Shown: positions 11,291-22,720 of the stretch, piece after piece
Layout of the letters: each line of letters begins with the position of its first letter
Position numbering within the stretch: position 1 is the first letter of the stretch
Assembly (NCBI RefSeq): GCF_002288925.2
Contig: NW_022098021.1
Coordinates: 32,869,203 to 32,933,202, forward strand
DNA: 64,000 nt
Direction: 5' to 3'
Source: Delphinapterus leucas
Lineage: Eukaryota; Chordata; Mammalia; Artiodactyla; Monodontidae
The notes under the pieces: generated by a model
Databases searched by the model: none
What the model was told of the DNA's origin: nothing
The model's input: only the letters and a program-made list of their open reading frames with translations
Position numbers and translations under genes: made by a program

Positions 11291-11312
11291 ATATATATAT
11301 ATATATATATTT
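11289..11312. repeat. (TA)n microsatellite
   Basis: About eleven TA units running into poly-T. Confidence 0.85.
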
Positions 11313-11375
11313 TTTTTTTTTTGGCTGTGCCACGTGGCTTGTGGGATCTTAGTTCCCTAACCAAGGATTGAACCA
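11313..11375 (-). mobile_element. Short CHR-like SINE, cut by the assembly gap
   Basis: Antisense order poly-T, ggctgtgccacgtggctt, gtgggatcttagttccc, ccaaggattgaacc. This is the 3' half of the short tRNA-Glu SINE form seen intact at 33296. Its tRNA head would lie inside the gap. Confidence 0.75.
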
Positions 11376-11475
11376 NNNNNNNNNNNNNNNNNNNNNNNNN
11401 NNNNNNNNNNNNNNNNNNNNNNNNNNNNNNNNNNNNNNNNNNNNNNNNNNNNNNNNNNNNNNNNNNNNNNNNNNN
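11376..11475. other. Assembly gap (100 N)
   Basis: Exactly 100 N, the conventional length for a gap of unknown size. Frames crossing it are artefacts. Confidence 0.95.
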
Positions 11476-12225
11476 TGTCACTTTATACAGTTACAAAAAA
11501 AATTTTTTTCTTGTGATGAGTATCCTTCTTCAACATCTCTACTCGCTTATTTCTCTCATCATCTCTCTAAACATTCTTTCCCTGACCTTTGCTCGGGATA
11601 GCATCTCACCCTATAGTATGCCTCAAGGTAGAAAACCTAATTCAGTTCCACTTTTTGCAGAGCCTCCAAATAACAAATGACTGGTGGAATTCATGCTTCT
11701 GCGGTACATGCATGCCTCAGTTTACTCATCTGAAAAATGAAGAGGTTAAATTGTTCTTCAGATATTCCAACTAAGATGCTCAGAGCCCTAATCTTTCATA
11801 TCAGTACCTCCAGGGCCACCACAGAAGGGGAGGGAAAAGGAAATGGAATGATTCTGGGCCCTCTCCCAAGAGACATTTAAACCAACACTGCTTTTACTTG
11901 TACATAGAATTCTTCAACATGAAGTTTCATGTGGAACAAAAAAGGATTTGGAAAAAAGTAAAAAAAATTATTAAATGAAATGGAGTCTAAATCAGTTTTT
12001 CTCAATCTTTTTGTTATTATCTTTCCCTTAAGGAGCCTTTGTAGACGTTTTTCCTAATTGCCTCCCTGTAACATTTTAATACTTTAGATATGCCATGTAT
12101 TTATCAGTGCTTTAGACATAAAGAGAGACCTTTTTTTGCCCCCTAAGAACCAGTTTTCATACCTTTGGCATGAGGTACCAAGGGTGATATCGGCTCCCTT
12201 CCCATCCTCTAAATGCTCTAAATAA
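11476..12225. other. No gene or clear repeat
   Basis: Non-coding sequence right of the gap. A possible short CHR or MIR relic could hide here but I cannot place one. Confidence 0.3.
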
Positions 12226-12229
12226 TCCA

Positions 12230-12412
12230 CTACATAACTAACTGGGTCACTTTGAGCTACTTAGTATCCTCTGAGAATCTCTATTTCCATTTACAAAACA
12301 GGAGAAATAATTTACAAGCATATTATCAAGATTAATTGAAGTAACATATACAAAAGTGTTTTAGCAAAGTGCTAGGTACATATTATATACTCAATGTTAT
12401 TTTTCCTTCTCC
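12230..12412 (+). mobile_element. MIR SINE fragment
   Basis: aactgggtcactttgagct, ctctgagaatctctatttccatttacaaaacagg, taatttacaagcatattatcaagattaattgaag and agcaaagtgctaggtaca follow the MIR core-to-3' order. Confidence 0.6.
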
Positions 12413-12879
12413 TTGAAAGTCCCATCCATTTTGACATTCTATGATATCTCAATTCTAGTATATTCCCAATTTAGGCATATAACAAAACTGAAGCTCTCAC
12501 AATCTCCACCCCAGTTGTTAATGTTTGCCAGCACCACCGCTGTTCTTCAATATTCCAGACAGCAATCCTGAAAGTTCTCTTTGACGTTTCTTCTCTTTGA
12601 CAAATTACACCCAAGTCACGGTGGTACAGGGTGAACAGTGAGCACCACCCCAAAATCTGAAAAGGAGGAATGTTTGCCCTTCTGATAATCAAACTAATTA
12701 AATTAACATATAATCAGAAATTGTTGGGGTTTTTTCCTACGTTAAAGGACTGATAACTTTGACTTCACGAGTATATTAATCCATGTAAAGAAAAATATTC
12801 ATCAGAAGGCAGGCAGTCAGAACTGGAGAGGGGAAAAAATGAGACTATCCGGATCATAGATACCTAAAATCCAACACAT

Positions 12880-13265
12880 ACAAAAGTGAAATCGACATCT
12901 TTGTCTCTTTACCTGCCTCTCACCCAGTCAAGTCACCTCAGCAGATAGCAACACGGCCTACCCACTTACCTTAGCAGAAACCTGCTCCCTTTGGCATCCA
13001 GTCTCTAAATCCTGTCAATTCCTAGCCCTTAACACGCCTCAAATCCATTCTCTCCACACCATTGCCCTGCCTCAGACACTATTCTGCACGGCTGAACCAG
13101 CTTCTGACTGCCTTCTCAGACTCCGCTCTGGTCCCACCAGTGCATCCTAGAGGCTACTGCCACAGAGCTCTCTCTGAAAAGGTTATCTGATTGCCTAGTT
13201 TCTCCTCGGGTTTAAAATCCAGCTCCTCCAGCTATCACAACTCTCTGATACCTCAGAAGAATAAG
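12880..13265 (+). mobile_element. L2-like LINE fragment
   Basis: A C/T-rich run of the type seen in L2 3' regions: aatcctgtcaattcctagccc, cctcaaatccattctctcc, cattgccctgcctcagac, aaaatccagctcctcc. Highly diverged. Confidence 0.4.
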
Positions 13266-13407
13266 ACTAGAAACCTCTCAAGCAGAAACTGCCATAAACC
13301 AATGTGGCATACGCATTGCCTTGACTGGAGAATGGGCAGCGGAAAAACACTTTAACTAGTTTCCTGATATGAAACATCTACCTTCTCTTGACCTTAAAAG
13401 AAAACTT

Positions 13408-13629
13408 GGGGGCTTCCGGGGTGGCGCAGTGCTTGAGAGTCCGCCTGCCGATGCAGGGGACATGGGTTCGTGCCCTGGTCCGGGAAGATCCCACATGCCG
13501 CGGAGCGGCTGGGCCCGTGAGCCATGGCTGCTGAGCCTGCGGGTCCGGAGCCTGTGCTCCGCAACGGGAGAGGCCACAACAGTGAGAGGCCCACGTACTG
13601 TCAAAAAAAAAAAGAAAAAGAAAAAAAAA
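13408..13629 (+). mobile_element. CHR SINE, short form
   Basis: Begins ggggcttccggggtggcgca (degenerate tRNA A box), with ggttcgtgccctgg as B box, then gggaagatcccacatgccg and a GC-rich body ending gagaggcccacgtact and an A-rich tail. About 220 bp. No clean TSD was found. Open frames on both strands here are only SINE shadows. Confidence 0.95.
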
Positions 13630-13634
13630 TTTCT

Positions 13635-16365
13635 TTGGGAACTCTGTTCAATTTCTCAGTACTATTCTACTCTTCCTATCATTAGGAAGCCTGATTCATA
13701 GCTCTGTGTTGTTTAAATTACTATTTTTCCTTTACTTATTTTCCTAGTTTTAATTTTACTGTAAAATCTCTTCAAGATTCTGCAATTTAGACTCATAATG
13801 TCATCTCTCTTTCTTCTATTTTCCGATAAATCTTTACCTTTACCCCAGGTTACATCTTCATAAATAAGTTTCCAAGATTTTTCTTTTCTTAAAGGCTAAT
13901 GCTGGAGGCTAATTATCATCTCACCGTATGGTTTCTCTTCTCTTCTTTATTCCTCAAAACTATCACGCAGTTCTCCTGCGACTGCTATCGAAATTCATCT
14001 GACCTCTTCCCATTATATTTGTACACCTCTAAACTTACCATCTGTTATTGTCCTTCAGATGGTTACTAAATCCTGAATTCATTTTAAGGTCCTGCCATTT
14101 CTCTAACTCTATTTTCACCTCTCTCAGTTATGTGATTCCCTAGACCTAATTTTCACTTCTTACTACCAGGAGGGAGTGAACTGTTGTAAGCAAAATAAAA
14201 CATCCTCTCTTCATTTATGCTATGACAAGGAAGAGCTGCACCTCACCCATTTCCTGAAAAGTGGTCTTGAGCAAGGACAAACTAGGCTGGCAAAGGAAGA
14301 AATGAGGAGAGCTCAGAAGGAGGCTGAACAGACAGCTGGGTACACCAGGCCCTGTTAAAGTCTTCAGGTGGGATGGACACACAGGGGACTCCAGCCCAGA
14401 ATTTTTTTTTCTCCTAATTTTTATATTTTTGACAGATAAAACCACAGGGCTATGGAAACATGTGTTAGCCCTCCACCAAACCTGTGTTAAACCTTAGTGT
14501 TCAGTCTTAGTCTGTTTACTTTTAGTAACCACATGTTTCTCTGTCCTTAATAAATTTGCTCAAATGCTTTTTGAAATTAAGTAGTACTTCTAGTTCAACC
14601 TAACTTTCTAAACTGAGGTTTTAGAAGACAGGACCTCATTTTAATATTTCAGAATGTAAAGCACATGTTCTTTTTGATCTAATTCATATATATGATTTCG
14701 TGTATTTTGACCATGTCCTCTCTTAGTTTTCTCTCTTCCACTTGAAAGAATTCCTGTCTTTGAGTTCTTGTCTCAGTAGAGCAGCACCCAACCCCTTCAG
14801 CTGTTTTGGTTGATCATAGATGAATTTTTCCCTACTTGTCCAAATCTTTACTAACTTATAATTACCAGCACCACAAACTGAATTTCAGATGTAGGTAAAC
14901 CATGCTTCTGTAAGGTGGTGGATACAATTTTCATTTGTTTTTAAAATACTAAAATGCAAAATAGTTTACCTATCAATAGGCCCAGTAGCTCTATTCAAAA
15001 TAGAGAACTTCTTATAGTAATATGTTGTATGTATAAACATTTTATAAATTGAAAATCACTCTAAAGTATATATATATTATAATTTTCCCTGGCATGTATT
15101 TGCCACATGCTATATAGGTATCAGATATGCTTTTTTAAAAATATATTTTAAGTATTTATATTTTATATAAATGAAACATATATATTTTTAGGAGTTGTTA
15201 ACATTAGTTTTCATTCCATGGACTATCAAATTGATGTTGTGAAGCTAGCTGAAAGCATGACAGATGGCCAGAAAACAGCACTTAGTGTTAAAACTGTGTC
15301 ATAAATCATTCATGAGTGAATACCTTACCCTTCACATATGATCAAGGGTTGATGGTATCACAACCTGAAGACTGATAGAAAGTGCAGGTTTGAAGGTATG
15401 TTTGTCACAACTGTTTCCGTTGCAAGTCACAGATTCTCAGCTCAGACTAGCTGAAGCACAGAAGGGCATATCTTTTCGTATAACAAAAAAATACTAAGGA
15501 AGTTCACATAATAAAAAGAACTAGATCTCAGAAGCTGGGCCTGGAGATCAGGATTGGCTACATAATTTGCATAATGAAAAAGCAAGATGCCCTGTTTAAA
15601 AATTATTAAGAATTTCAAGATGACTACAGCAGAGCAGTCAACATTATGTGTGAGGCCCTTCCAAGTTCAGAATCCTGTGTGACATGCAGGTTGTATGCCC
15701 ATGAAGATGGCGTGCTAGAGATTCAAGTCAACCAGGACCTTCCTTCTCTCTTTCTCCCTGACATCTCTCACATTCACTTTTCTCTGTTTCTTTTTTCATG
15801 TTTTCCTCATTCTTTCCTACTGCAATGGCTGAGCCAGTCTTCTTTGCTAATTCAAGCAAATAATGTTTAGAGAGGGCTCCGATTGGTCATATCTGAATGA
15901 AATGCCTAGGTTTGTTGAGGGGACCCAGCAGGGGAGAGGTGGAGTTACCCAAGTGAAAGAATGGGGTGGGCAGATGCATTCAAATCACAAGGAACTGTTG
16001 TGGAGTTCCTTAAAGAAAATTGGGATGCTTGCACTAATAAAGATGAGATGGAACAGTATCCTGAGTAGGCAAAACTGAAATATCCACATAAAACCCATTG
16101 GGTTTGACTTGTCATCCTTATTGTTTGTAGTTTTTTAATCTTTCTGATCCACAGTGTAAAGATTATGTGAGATGATTAATACTATAGTATGGACATTCAG
16201 TAAATATTAGTTTATTTTACATTCTCTAATGTAAGTGTGCATCACAGGGTATAAAAATGTCATCATTAATTTGGGATAGTGGTACAGTTTTTGGATTTAT
16301 ATATAAAAAGATAAACTGCACAGTGAGTCTGGCTGGCTCTAAACCTTTTCTGCAAAACTCACATA
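13635..16365. other. Mostly unique non-coding sequence
   Basis: A C/T-rich stretch at 13900-14170 may be L2-related. 14176-14400 has a short plus-strand frame with no recognisable domain. 14600-15250 is AT-rich with poly-TA patches. 15400-16230 holds only short frames. No splice-framed exon was found. Confidence 0.35.
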
Positions 16366-16378
16366 AGAAACGGTTGAG

Positions 16379-16737
16379 GGGCTTCCCTGGTGGCTTAGTG
16401 GTTAAGACTCCACCTGCCAATGCAGGGGACACGGGTTCGAGCCCTGGTCCGGGAAGATCCCACATGCCGCGGAGCAACTAAGCCCGTGCACCACAACTAC
16501 TGAGCCTGTGCTCTAGAGCCCGCGAGCCACAACTACTGAGCCTGTGTGCCACAACTACTGAAGCCCGTGTGCCTAGAGTCCATGCTCCACAACAAGAGAA
16601 GCCACCGCAATGAGAAGCCCACGCACCGCAACGAAGAGTAGCCCCCACTCGCCGCAACTAGAGAAAGCCCACGCACAGCAACGAAGACCCAATGCGGCCA
16701 AAAATAAACTAAATAAATTTTAAAAAAAAACAACAAA
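16379..16737 (+). mobile_element. CHR SINE, long form, with 14 bp TSD
   Basis: Starts ggggcttccctggtggctta and ends ccaaaaataaact with an A-rich tail. The body contains several copies of an acaactactgagcctg-type unit that the short form lacks. Perfect TSD AAGAAACGGTTGAG at 16365-16378 and 16738-16751 defines the insertion exactly. Confidence 0.97.
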
Positions 16738-16751
16738 AAGAAACGGTTGAG

Positions 16752-17872
16752 AGAAAACTGGAGGACAAATGGAAGGGCAGTGACAAGAAACTTGTGTTTA
16801 CAATGTGAAGACTATTACTCTTCTCCAGAGCAGGTTTCATAAGTAGAGCCAGTGTACATTATTTGTAAAGATTTGATCTGTCCCTTAATTCCCCTCAGTA
16901 CAGATGGACAGTCTGCCATGATAAACAAATCTCTTCTGAAGATTTGGAAATAACAAGAGGGAATTTTTAAAATTTACCAAGTATAACTTTCCTAAGAATC
17001 CTAAGAATCTCTTTTATAGACATTCCCTACCTGCCATTACCTATTCAGGTATCCAGACTGTTTCATTTCTTTGCCTTTTTCATTCAGCTTTTGAACTATA
17101 TAGAGTTTCCTTTCTTTTACACATGGGTATACTGGCTACACCTTCGCCCATGCATTATTGAAAGTTTATGAAGAATAGAAAGAGACTCTTCACACTCTCA
17201 GAGAGAAAAGAATTAAGTTTAATTTCTAGGAAGAGCTGAATAGGGAATTTATTATAGACAAGAGAATTAATAAAAGAAAAACATAAAGGTAGAATCAACA
17301 TTTTGTTTTTGTTACATAGTCAGGATAACAAGGAGAACGGCACAATCACTAATGTAAATAACCAGTCATCTTAAAAGCTAAACATTTTGAAAATTATCTA
17401 TTTAACTAACTTGATTCTTTTCTCTGCTTTACTTTTGTTAATATGGACTATATCTTGAGAACTAAACTAAGAAGGAAAAAAAATTCAATCATGGTAGGTG
17501 ATTAGTAGTATAGAGTTTTATATGCACTGGTTCATGGAACCTCCTCTGTATATATTTAATCCTTTATTTTTTCATGAAGAAATCATGCTAAATGTCACAT
17601 ATATAACCAACCTCTCTCTCTCTCTCTCTCAAACTCTGAGGAGTCAACGCTTTTGTAATAGTTCTGGAAAAGCAACAGTCATAGCTGCAAGATCGATTTT
17701 CACATGCATTCAGAGATAGCTGGGACCAAGCAAATAGTCTATTTGCCTTAATTGTCATGTATAAGATTAGACAACAGATGTTTTCTTACATGTGGTTTGC
17801 TAATTTATTTCATTCTTTCTGTCCATTTACACGATCCATTCTGAAAATGAGTATTGAGAAAGTGTAACTGAA
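16752..17872. other. Unique non-coding sequence with one CT microsatellite
   Basis: No repeat family or exon recognised. A (CT)n tract lies at 17611-17630. Confidence 0.4.
17611..17630. repeat. (CT)n microsatellite
   Basis: About ten CT units, uninterrupted. Confidence 0.9.
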
Positions 17873-17887
17873 TCTTCTGCTCCTCTT

Positions 17888-18090
17888 TTTTTTTTTTGCG
17901 GTACGCGGGCCTCTCACTGTTGTGGCCTCTCCCGTTGCGGAGCACAGGCTCTGGACGCGCAGGCTCAGCGGCCATGCCTCACGGGCCCAGCCGCTCCGCG
18001 TCATGTGGGATCTTCCCGGACCGGGGCATGAACCCGTGTCCCCCTGCATCAGCAGGCGGACTCTCAACCACTGCGCCACCAGGGAAGCCC
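17888..18090 (-). mobile_element. CHR SINE, short form, with 15 bp TSD
   Basis: Antisense: poly-T, gcgggcctctcactgttgtgg ... accagggaagccc. Perfect TSD TCTTCTGCTCCTCTT at 17873-17887 and 18091-18105. CpG-retaining, so relatively young. Confidence 0.97.
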
Positions 18091-18105
18091 TCTTCTGCTC
18101 CTCTT

Positions 18106-19545
18106 GAAAAACAAAATCTAATTTCTCTCATTAATATGTCATCTTTCAATGCCAAAACTTAGGGAGAAGAATGTTTGTTACCAACCACAACTTTATATCA
18201 TGCACAAATAAAAAATCTTTATTCTTTAGCTCCATACAAAAATACCAACACACACCCTTCAAAGAACAGCAGCAGCAAAGCAAAAAAACACAGCTGCTAT
18301 CACACTATCATGCTCTCCAAGGTATTTAACATCTATAAAAGTTTATCTTATTTTTACTCATAAATTCTGGCAAATTCAGTCACTCTCCCAACTCCCACCA
18401 TATTCATGCATATTCACACATTCTCTGGAAGTCTGGAAATTTGCCCACAATTATGTTTAAAGCCATGATTTAAAGGTGACTAGTTTTGAATGAAATGAAT
18501 GACTTCTACTAAAATTACTCAACATCAAGCATGTTTTAGAAAACCTTTTAGATCAGGACCCATTTTTCTGTTATGTCTGCCCGATAGTAGTAATGCTAAA
18601 ATTCCTTGATCCACTTAATGAGGAAACTGACATGGTTTTCCATTATATAGTAGAGCTGACCATAGAATATTTAAATTGGTTTCAAATTTTAGGTTAATGT
18701 TCTTACTGCTGTCCTGCTACTTACCTTAATTTATCTTAGTATTTTATGGTGTTGGACATTACTGTCTGCATAATGATCACAGAAGTTTTAGATGTAGTGC
18801 CTCCTCTCTCCTCATTAATGCTGCTACTAAACTTCACTTCTTAAGAAAAAATGATTATATTATATACATATTTCAAAACAGATAATTATGCAGTTGAATG
18901 ATTACTGCCGTGTGTGGTACTTTAATTCTTATGTGGTGTGTAACTTGATGGTAATCACCCAGAGAATATGTACTCAGTTTACCATTTTTTTAAGCTATAA
19001 AAAAAAATAAATATGGTAATAAAAATATCCAGTTTACAGAAGATTATAAAGCACAAAGCAAAAATCTCCCATTCTTTACTCCTACTTCTGTTTAGCAGAG
19101 AAAACCACATTTAACTGTTTTTATTTCAAGTTCCTTTGGTCATTACTTCTGTAATACTGAATATTACACTTACATCTTGTTTTTGCAATTTATAAGTACT
19201 CAACAGTATCAACTGACTCTATTATGAAAGATGAGAAAATTAGCTTACCCCTACCCCTTCTACTACCTCCTCACTCCAAGGTTTGCTAATTTAACTTTTA
19301 TTTCTGTTTAGTTACCTTTATTTTTATTTACATATATACACAAATATTTTTACATTTATAACACATAAATGTGATAATATAGTATATCTTTTATCTTAGT
19401 GCAGTTTTTTCTTTCTTTTTTTTTTTTTTTGCCTAATTTTCCCTCCCTTTATTCAGAAACACAGTCCCTTTCCATTAACAAATGTTTACAGCCTATAAAG
19501 AATCTTTTGATATTTCTTCATGATTTTATAATCATGTAAAACATA
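18106..19545. other. AT-rich non-coding sequence, possible old L1 3'UTR patches
   Basis: Around 19040-19170 and 19320-19430 the sequence has the flavour of decayed L1 3'UTR (poly-T, tttatttctgttt) but is too diverged to place. No gene seen. Confidence 0.35.
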
Positions 19546-19549
19546 CACA

Positions 19550-19705
19550 TTGCTCAATGGATATAGAGTTTCAGTTTTGCAAGAAGAAAAATTTCTGGAG
19601 CTCTATTGTATAATAATGTGGATATGCTTAACACTACTGAACTACACACTTAAAATGGTTGGAATGAGTAAATTTTATGTTATGTGTTTTTACCAAAATT
19701 TAGAA
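19550..19705 (+). mobile_element. Old L1 3'UTR terminus
   Basis: tatagagtttcagttttgcaagaag, aaatttctggagctctattg, actgaactacacacttaaaatgg, gtaaattttatgttatgtg and ttaccaaaattta match the widely dispersed L1M 3' end. Confidence 0.7.
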
Positions 19706-19901
19706 ATTTTAAAAATACATGATTATATAATCATACACATATGTTCATATATAGGAAGTCTTCACTTTGCGCAGTTCCTACATAAACAAATTTCACTTAC
19801 CACAGTTCAGTTGAATAACACCAGCTTCCCAAGAACATGGTTTAAATTTCAGTTGCCACAGTATATTAACTGTGAATGATTGCATAAAGTACAAGCTTCA
19901 G

Positions 19902-20248
19902 GAATTCCCTGGTGGTGCAGTGGTTAAGAATCCGCCTGCCAATGCAGGGGACACAGGTTCGAGCCCTGGTATGGGAAGACCCCACATGCCAGGGAGCAAC
20001 TAAGCCCATGTGCCGCAACTACTGAGCCTGTACTCTAGAGCCCATGAGCCACAACTACTGAGCCTGCATGCCACTACTACTGAAGCCCACACGCCTAGAG
20101 CCCATGCTCTGCAACAAGAGAAGCCACCACAATGAGAAGCCTGCACACCGCAACAAAGAGTAACCCCCTCTTGTCACAACTAGGGAAAGCCAGCGAGCAG
20201 CAACGAAGACCTAACGCAGCCAAAAATAAATAATTTTATATAAAAAAA
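19902..20248 (+). mobile_element. CHR SINE, long form
   Basis: gaattccctggtggtgcag head, ggttcgagccctgg B box, repeated acaactactgagcctg units, ccaaaaataaataatt tail. Imperfect TSD: AAAGTACAAGCTTCA at 19887-19901 versus AAAGTACAAAGTTCA at 20248-20262 (two mismatches). It lies inside the Tigger element. Confidence 0.93.
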
Positions 20249-20475
20249 AAGTACAAAGTTCACTGCTAACTTGTCAGTCTACAAACCATCTTGTAAATAA
20301 CAAATGTACACCGTGATCATAACCAATCATGGCACTTTTTTCAAAATCTGTTGATTGATTGGTCACTGCACGTCTTTTATTCAGGTCATGCACAGACAGC
20401 AAAGCATGTAGTGTGTTGTGTCCTTGTCTCCCTGTGATAAAACTACACGACATTTTACAAAATGAATAATCAAAA

Positions 20476-21035
20476 ATGGAAATGGGCAACAAAGATCAAA
20501 GTGCAGCCATAAAAGGAAAAGTCATAATGCTGGTAGTGAAATTCCAACTGAACATAAATCGAGTTGTGAAAGAAATAACTGGCCATGGGAATGCTGACAC
20601 TGCTGCCATTCAAGAGACTCTAGCTGTGCAGCCAGAAGGACTTAGTGAAGATGAACTTATCAACATAAATAAGGAAAATGATTGTAATAAAAAGAATGAT
20701 ATCCCTGAGGAAGTGATGCCAATAAAAAAAACTTCACGTTAAAAGCATTTCTGGAGATATTTCACAACACTGAAAGGATAAAATGTCAGAAGCTGAATCA
20801 ATCTTAAAAAGAAGAATGACGTGAGTTCCCTGGTGGCCTACTGGCATGGCCCAGGTTCAATCCCTGTTTAGGGAACTGAGATAGGACAAGCAGCACGGCA
20901 TGGCCAAAAGAAAAAAATTCAAAAAAAAGAAGAATGATAATTTGCTAAGGCATAGAAAAGATACTTACTCCATATAGTAAGTTATCCAATGGAGAAGGCA
21001 GTAGTCTTCCAATCATCCTTGATAAGTTTGTTTTA
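20476..21035 (+). pseudogene. Tigger transposase C-terminal remnant
   Basis: An 88-codon frame (20476-20742) contains NRVVKEITG ... LAVQPEGLSEDELININ, the helical C-terminal segment of Tigger/jerky-type transposases. After its stop, translation in shifting frames continues with a family-like FHNTERIKCQKLNQS stretch, and right of the inserted SINE with ICQGIEKILTPYSKLSNG and LDKF, the family's terminal block. The reading is broken by a stop, at least one frameshift and the SINE at 20820-20923. No catalytic DDE residues remain, so it is inactive. It would have cut and pasted the element at TA sites. Confidence 0.7.
20820..20923 (+). mobile_element. Short CHR-like SINE with 14 bp TSD
   Basis: gagttccctggtggcc head, ggttcaatccctg B box, gggaactgagat, cacggcatggccaaaag and an A tail: the about 105 bp short form. 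Perfect TSD AAAAAGAAGAATGA at 20806-20819 and 20924-20937. It splits the Tigger transposase remnant. Confidence 0.93.
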
Positions 21036-21309
21036 TAAGTTTTTTACAATGAAATAAAACGATTTAATTCTTAATGCTCCTAATGTTTTAACTTACAGTG
21101 TACTAAACATATCGTTTTACATTTGCTAATTTCTCTATACCTAATTGACAGTAAGAGCAATTTTAATGTTTTGACTGAACTTGTTAAGGGTTTCAGAACA
21201 ATCTTACTTTTCTCTATTGATTATTAAACCAATGCGTATGGTTTCAGCTTGCACAGTCATTTTTTATGGTCTTACTCTACATGCAAAGAGATGATACTGT
21301 AGAAGTTCT

Positions 21310-21965
21310 TTTGGTCATTGTTTATTTTACAAAATTGAGATCATGTTACCTACACTTTTCTGCATTTTCATCTTCTCACTCATTTTTTTGGTGGAAATAT
21401 CTTTAAATTGATTAGTATAATTGTAAGAGATTCTTTTTAAATAGTTGAAAATTTCATAATATACATGTACTATGATTTCTTGAACCATGCCTTTACTAAT
21501 GGTCATGAAAAACGTTTTTAGCTTTCTGCCACAATGATCATTGCTGAATAAACATTTTGTAGAAATAGTCTTAAGTACTATTTGATTTATTTCTATGATA
21601 TAGATTCCCAAGAGTGGAACTGCTGGGTCAAATGTATACTCTTAGATATCGAGATAGCTTCACCAAAGGCCGTAACAATGCATATTTCAGTCCCTTGTCA
21701 CTAAGGTAAGTATCCTTTTACTTTGCATTCTCACTGGAAATAGAAATTAGAACTCTTAAATTGTTGTCAGTCAGATAAGGTAAGGTTATATCTTATTGTT
21801 AATTTAATTGACTATTATTGAATATTGGAGAGTTTTATGTTTGTTGGTCATTTGAATTTGCTATTTGTAAATAACCTTTTTTTGTGTTCTTGGTCGTTTA
21901 AAAAATTGAAGTGTCTTTTTTTGTCCATCTTGAGCTCTTTGTACATTATATTTTGACTAGCCAAA
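21310..21965 (-). mobile_element. Old L1/HAL1 3' fragment, antisense
   Basis: Reverse-complement L1 style: cacaatgatcattgctgaataaac, gattcccaagagtggaactgctgggtcaaatg, tgtttgttggtcatttgaatttg, cttgagctctttgtacattatattttgac. Confidence 0.6.
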
Positions 21966-22174
21966 AAATGTAGAAAGAAAAGCAATTTGGATGGGGTCAG
22001 AACTTGCTTTACTAATTAGCTAGAATGTGCATTCAGCAAATCAGTAAGATATTGGTTGGTATAGGAAGAAGCAAATAGATCTGCATAACAGAATAGCCTT
22101 CAAAAACAAATCCAAGTACATATGATAATTGATTAAATTTATTTTATTTGTTTACATAAGTGGCAAAATGATGG

Positions 22175-22400
22175 ATTATTTAATAAATTTTTCTGGTAGA
22201 ACTGACTAGGCATACAGGAAAAGTCAAATTGGAAACTCTTCTAGACAAAAAATAAATTTCATATGAATTAAAGTTATAGCTGTAAAACTAAAAAAAATTC
22301 TTACACAAAAATCTTCGATACTCTATAATCTATGGATAGGAAAATAAAATTTCTGGCAAAAAGGATGAGATCTATTTGACTATACAAAAATTAAAACTTT
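22175..22400 (+). mobile_element. Old L1 ORF2 fragment
   Basis: caaattggaaactcttctagac ... ttctggcaaaaaggatgagatctatttgactatacaaaaattaaaactttt matches the distal ORF2 block of old L1/HAL1 elements. Confidence 0.55.
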
Positions 22401-22401
22401 T

Positions 22402-22720
22402 CCTGTGGTTGCAGTCAAATTACCAACCAGGACATCAGTGTTGTCTGAAGGTTCACTGATGGGGAAAGGATCACTTGCAGGACTTTTCACCACATTGTCT
22501 CACAACCTGGCAGCTGAGCAATCCAAGGAAGCACTCAGGGTTAACATCACAGTCTTTTTTTAATAATCTATCTCAAATTCACATCCTGTCGTTTCTGCTG
22601 TATTCTATTAGAAGTTAATCAATAACCCTAGCCCACACTCAAGGTTAGGAGATAACACAAAGATGTGAATACCAGGAAATAGGGATTACTGGGGCTACTT
22701 AGAGGCTGCCTACCACAATA
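22402..22720 (+). mobile_element. MaLR/ERVL-type LTR fragment
   Basis: tgtggttgcagtcaaattaccaaccagg, cactgatggggaaaggatc, gcagctgagcaatccaag, cctgtcgtttctgctgtattctattag, agcccacactcaagg and ctgcctaccaca in the order of an ancient LTR. Subfamily not assigned. Confidence 0.5.

Larger units (their letters stand above)
19748..21270 (+). mobile_element. Internally deleted Tigger (pogo-like) DNA transposon interrupted by two SINEs
   Basis: A terminal-like segment (ggaagtcttcactttgcgcag at 19756) is followed by a truncated transposase C-terminus and a 3' non-coding part. Most of the transposase (DNA-binding and catalytic DDE domains) is missing. A long-form CHR SINE splits the 5' portion and a short SINE splits the transposase remnant. 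Outer boundaries are approximate. Confidence 0.55.

Noticed and set aside
13356..13604. Overlapping frames in CHR SINEs (also at 17.9, 32.0, 36.4 and 41.9 kb) with similar peptides
   Set aside because: The repeated peptides are translations of the same SINE, not a gene family.
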